DNA of 64,000 nt, from NCBI RefSeq assembly GCF_015667585.1, contig NZ_JADPEG010000015.1:1-64000 (forward strand), written 5' to 3'. The position numbers and the translations under genes are program-made. The notes under the pieces are model-generated. The model was not told the DNA's origin. It was given only the letters and a program-made list of their open reading frames with translations, and did not search any database. This stretch comes from Clostridium sp. D33t1_170424_F3. Lineage in GTDB: Bacteria; Bacillota; Clostridia; Oscillospirales; Acutalibacteraceae. Every line of letters starts with the position of its first letter. Within the stretch, counting starts at the first letter, position 1. This document shows positions 62,165 through 64,000 of the stretch, piece after piece.

Positions 62165-62791
62165 ATGATGAAACAATATGTGATTACAGTGGCGCGCGGA
62201 TACGGCAGCGGCGGTAAAACCATCGGCAAAATGCTGGCGGAGGATTTGGGCGTCCATTATTACGATATGGAGCTGCTGCGGCTGGCCTCCGATGAAAGCG
62301 GCATCAACGAGCAGCTTTTTGCGAAGGCGGACGAGAAGCTGAAAACGCCGCTGTTGTTCAAAAACCGTAAGAGCATTTATACCGGCGAAATCATCCCGCC
62401 GGACAGCGAGGATTTCGTTTCTGATCAGAACCTGTTTAACTATCAGGCGAAAGTGATTCAAGATCTGGCGGATAAAGAGTCCTGTGTGATCATCGGACGC
62501 TGCGCGGACTATATCCTGCGGGATCGTGCCAATGTCGTTCGCGTATATGTGCACGCCCCGTTTGATTATTGTGTGGAAAAGACAATGGAGGTCCATCAGA
62601 ATATGGACGAAGAGGAAGCGAAAAAATACATTCGCAAGATGGATAAGCGCCGCGGAGATTATTACCGGTATTTTACCGGACGCGATTGGCGCAACGCCGA
62701 CAATTACGATCTGTGCCTTAACAGCAGCGATTTGGGCTGGGATAAATGTGTGGCGCTGGTAAAAGCGTATATGGAAATTAAATTGGCATAA
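62165..62791 (+). CDS. Cytidylate-kinase-like protein
   Basis: 208 residues, start ATG 62165 or 62168 behind GAGGAGG. P-loop ARGYGSGGKTIGKMLAE, VHYYDMELL and VVRVYVHAP are features of the cytidylate kinase-like family (AAA_26/Cmk2) common in Clostridia. GRCADYILRDRANV gives the lid-side motif. The true substrate is not proven for this family. Confidence 0.88.
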   Translation: MMKQYVITVARGYGSGGKTIGKMLAEDLGVHYYDMELLRLASDESGINEQLFAKADEKLKTPLLFKNRKSIYTGEIIPPDSEDFVSDQNLFNYQAKVIQDLADKESCVIIGRCADYILRDRANVVRVYVHAPFDYCVEKTMEVHQNMDEEEAKKYIRKMDKRRGDYYRYFTGRDWRNADNYDLCLNSSDLGWDKCVALVKAYMEIKLA

Positions 62792-62792
62792 T

Positions 62793-62824
62793 AAAAAGGC
62801 GGAACCATACGGTTCCGCCTTTTT
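62793..62824. terminator. Bidirectional terminator between convergent genes
   Basis: 14-bp stem AAAAAGGCGGAACC/GGTTCCGCCTTTTT with a four-base loop and T/A tracts on both strands. Confidence 0.8.
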
Positions 62825-62830
62825 CCAGCT

Positions 62831-63400
62831 TTATATTTTCAGGCCCAGTTCATCCATCTTTTCACGCAGTTTGATGAAATCGTCAAACGCGTCCGGTTTG
62901 TTGTGCGGGTTGCGCAGCAGTGCCGCCGGGTGGAGCGTGGCCATCATCCAAACGCCGTTTTTCTCTGTAAAGACGCCGTGTTCTTTGGTGATTTTAAAAT
63001 CCGGCCGAATGAGCTTCATGGCGGCAATGCGTCCCAGACAGACAATGATCTTCGGTTTGATCAGGTAAACCTGGTTGCGCAGCCATTCAATACAGGTTTC
63101 CTGTTCCTCCGGCAGCGGGTCGCGGTTGTGCGGCGGCCTGCATTTGACAATATTGGCAATGTAAATGTTTTTATGGCGGTCCAGATCGACGGCGGCAAGC
63201 ATCTTATCCAGCAATTGACCGCTGCGTCCCACAAACGGCTCGCCCTTCAGGTCCTCCTGTTCGCCGGGACCTTCTCCGATAAACAGAACCTTGGAGTTTT
63301 TATTTCCCACGCCGAATACCAGATTGGTTCGTCCCTCACAGAGGCCGCATTTCCGGCAGCTCATGCAAACGGGTTCCAGTTCCTCCCATGTCTGATACAT
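62831..63400 (-). CDS. Uracil-DNA glycosylase, family 4 (Fe-S type)
   Basis: 189 residues from ATG 63400, behind AAAGGAGATGAGG. Motif A GEGPGEQEDLKGEPFVGRSG, motif B HPAALLRNP, and Cys residues (CRKCGLC, ETCIEWL, IIVCLG) that can hold a 4Fe-4S cluster. It removes uracil from DNA. An upstream in-frame ATG at 63562 is excluded because the ribosome site and promoter lie in between. Confidence 0.93.
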   Translation of the reverse strand: MYQTWEELEPVCMSCRKCGLCEGRTNLVFGVGNKNSKVLFIGEGPGEQEDLKGEPFVGRSGQLLDKMLAAVDLDRHKNIYIANIVKCRPPHNRDPLPEEQETCIEWLRNQVYLIKPKIIVCLGRIAAMKLIRPDFKITKEHGVFTEKNGVWMMATLHPAALLRNPHNKPDAFDDFIKLREKMDELGLKI

Positions 63401-63430
63401 TTCCTCATCTCCTTTTGATGCAATGTGTAC

Positions 63431-63436
63431 AGTATA
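63431..63436 (-). promoter_or_regulatory. -10 element of the uracil-DNA glycosylase gene
   Basis: On the minus strand TGC precedes TATACT (63431-63436), an extended -10, about 30 bases before the ATG at 63400. Confidence 0.4.
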
Positions 63437-63472
63437 GCATAAAATGTTCTGCCGGAAAAGACAGGAATTCCG

Positions 63473-63501
63473 TTGAAATTTCCTACATTCTGCGGTACAA
63501 T
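63473..63501 (+). promoter_or_regulatory. Promoter of the pduL-like gene
   Basis: TTGAAA (63473-63478), 17-base spacer, TACAAT (63496-63501). Confidence 0.55.
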
Positions 63502-63566
63502 AACGATAGTACACCGCCTGTTTGTACAATGGGAGGCAAAATTTAAAGAAGTAGGGAGACAATACT

Positions 63567-64000
63567 ATGAAAATTATGGTTGAAACATCCGCGCGCCATG
63601 TGCATTTGACGCAGGAAGATTTGGATACATTGTTTGGAAAGGGTTATGAGCTGACGCCGAAAAAAGCGCTTTCTCAGCCGGGCCAGTTTGCCTGTGAAGA
63701 GAAGGTCGAGGTTGTCGGTCCCAGAGGCTCTTTAAAAATGTCCATCTTGGGTCCGATCCGTCCGGAGACACAGGTTGAAGTGGCGAAAACAGACGCCCGT
63801 GCGCTGGGAATTGACGCGCCGCTGCGCATGTCCGCCGATTTGGAGGGCACGCCTGGCTGCAAGATCATCGGACCGAAGGCGGAAATCACCATCGATCAGG
63901 GTGTAATTGTTGCAAAGCGCCATGCGCATTTCCCGCCTGACGACGCGGTGGCGTTTGGTGTAACGGACGGCGAGGCGATTCAGATCAAGCTGGGGTATAA
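63567..64000 (+). CDS. PduL-type phosphate propanoyl/acetyltransferase (partial)
   Basis: First 144 residues of a protein cut by the window end. The start MKIMVETSARHVHLT contains the HVH zinc-binding motif, and KRHAHFPPDDA gives the second metal-site motif. The two-domain beta-barrel layout of PduL is visible (GPRGSLKMSILGP, then DLEGTPGCKIIGPK). It converts acyl-CoA and phosphate to acyl-phosphate. A role in acetate or propionate formation is more likely than in a microcompartment, as no shell genes or leader peptide are seen. AGGGAGA precedes the ATG. Confidence 0.88.
   Translation, partial: MKIMVETSARHVHLTQEDLDTLFGKGYELTPKKALSQPGQFACEEKVEVVGPRGSLKMSILGPIRPETQVEVAKTDARALGIDAPLRMSADLEGTPGCKIIGPKAEITIDQGVIVAKRHAHFPPDDAVAFGVTDGEAIQIKLGY

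Overview
The window reads as chromosomal DNA of a Gram-positive, endospore-forming member of the Clostridia, most like the gut Oscillospiraceae/Ruminococcaceae. The reasons are strong AGGAGG-type ribosome sites, frequent TTG and GTG starts, sigma-A promoters, a SpoVT homologue, a sortase, a tandem glycine riboswitch and a tyrosine-kinase type capsule locus. Two very large secreted glycosidases suggest life on host or dietary glycans. No rRNA, tRNA or CRISPR array was seen.

Layout. 1-6009 (minus) is the visible part of a secreted protein with two GH97-type catalytic units. 6010-7121 is a gene-poor stretch with a candidate small RNA. 7122-9445 holds a divergent Xre-type switch and a tyrosine recombinase gene flanked by a perfect 20-bp inverted repeat. 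The repeat encloses the recombinase, a strong two-way terminator and an outward promoter that points at a spoVT-like gene (9595) and the polysaccharide locus behind it. This is the best candidate for a phase-variable DNA switch. 10289-10366 is a 25-codon membrane-peptide gene.

10442-23042 is a cell-surface polysaccharide locus: initiating sugar transferase, Wzz-type co-polymerase, BY-kinase, PHP phosphatase, three glycosyltransferases, two unusual kinase-like proteins and the dTDP-L-rhamnose genes rmlA, D, B, C. The first part (10.4-19.6 kb) is visibly richer in A+T than the rml genes. No Wzx flippase or Wzy polymerase is present. 23110-26500 is a cell-surface group: two exported proteins, a sortase and a four-helix membrane protein.

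26590-28574 carries a DeoR-type regulator, thymidine kinase and a very Cys/Gly-rich small protein. 28675-35554 is a complete glycine cleavage operon (T, H, P1, P2, lipoate ligase, lipoamide dehydrogenase) behind a tandem glycine riboswitch. 35597-45636 carries an AI-2E-type membrane protein, an AraC regulator with an MMPL transporter and exported coiled-coil partner, a MarR regulator and PTS enzyme I.

45702-53628 is an unusual operon. A consensus promoter and a 180-nt leader with a terminator precede a PotABCD-type ABC importer, an M20 amidohydrolase, a stand-alone NifH-like Fe-protein homologue keeping both cluster cysteines, and a D-aminoacylase-type amidohydrolase. I infer uptake and deacylation of an amide-linked compound that may not be a plain polyamine, since the binding protein lacks the usual tryptophan clamp. 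53853-59267 (minus) is a 1804-residue secreted GH31 enzyme with an inserted PA14 domain, sharing a C-terminal module with the GH97 protein. The window ends with topoisomerase III, a cytidylate-kinase-like protein, a family 4 uracil-DNA glycosylase and the start of a PduL-type phosphotransacylase.
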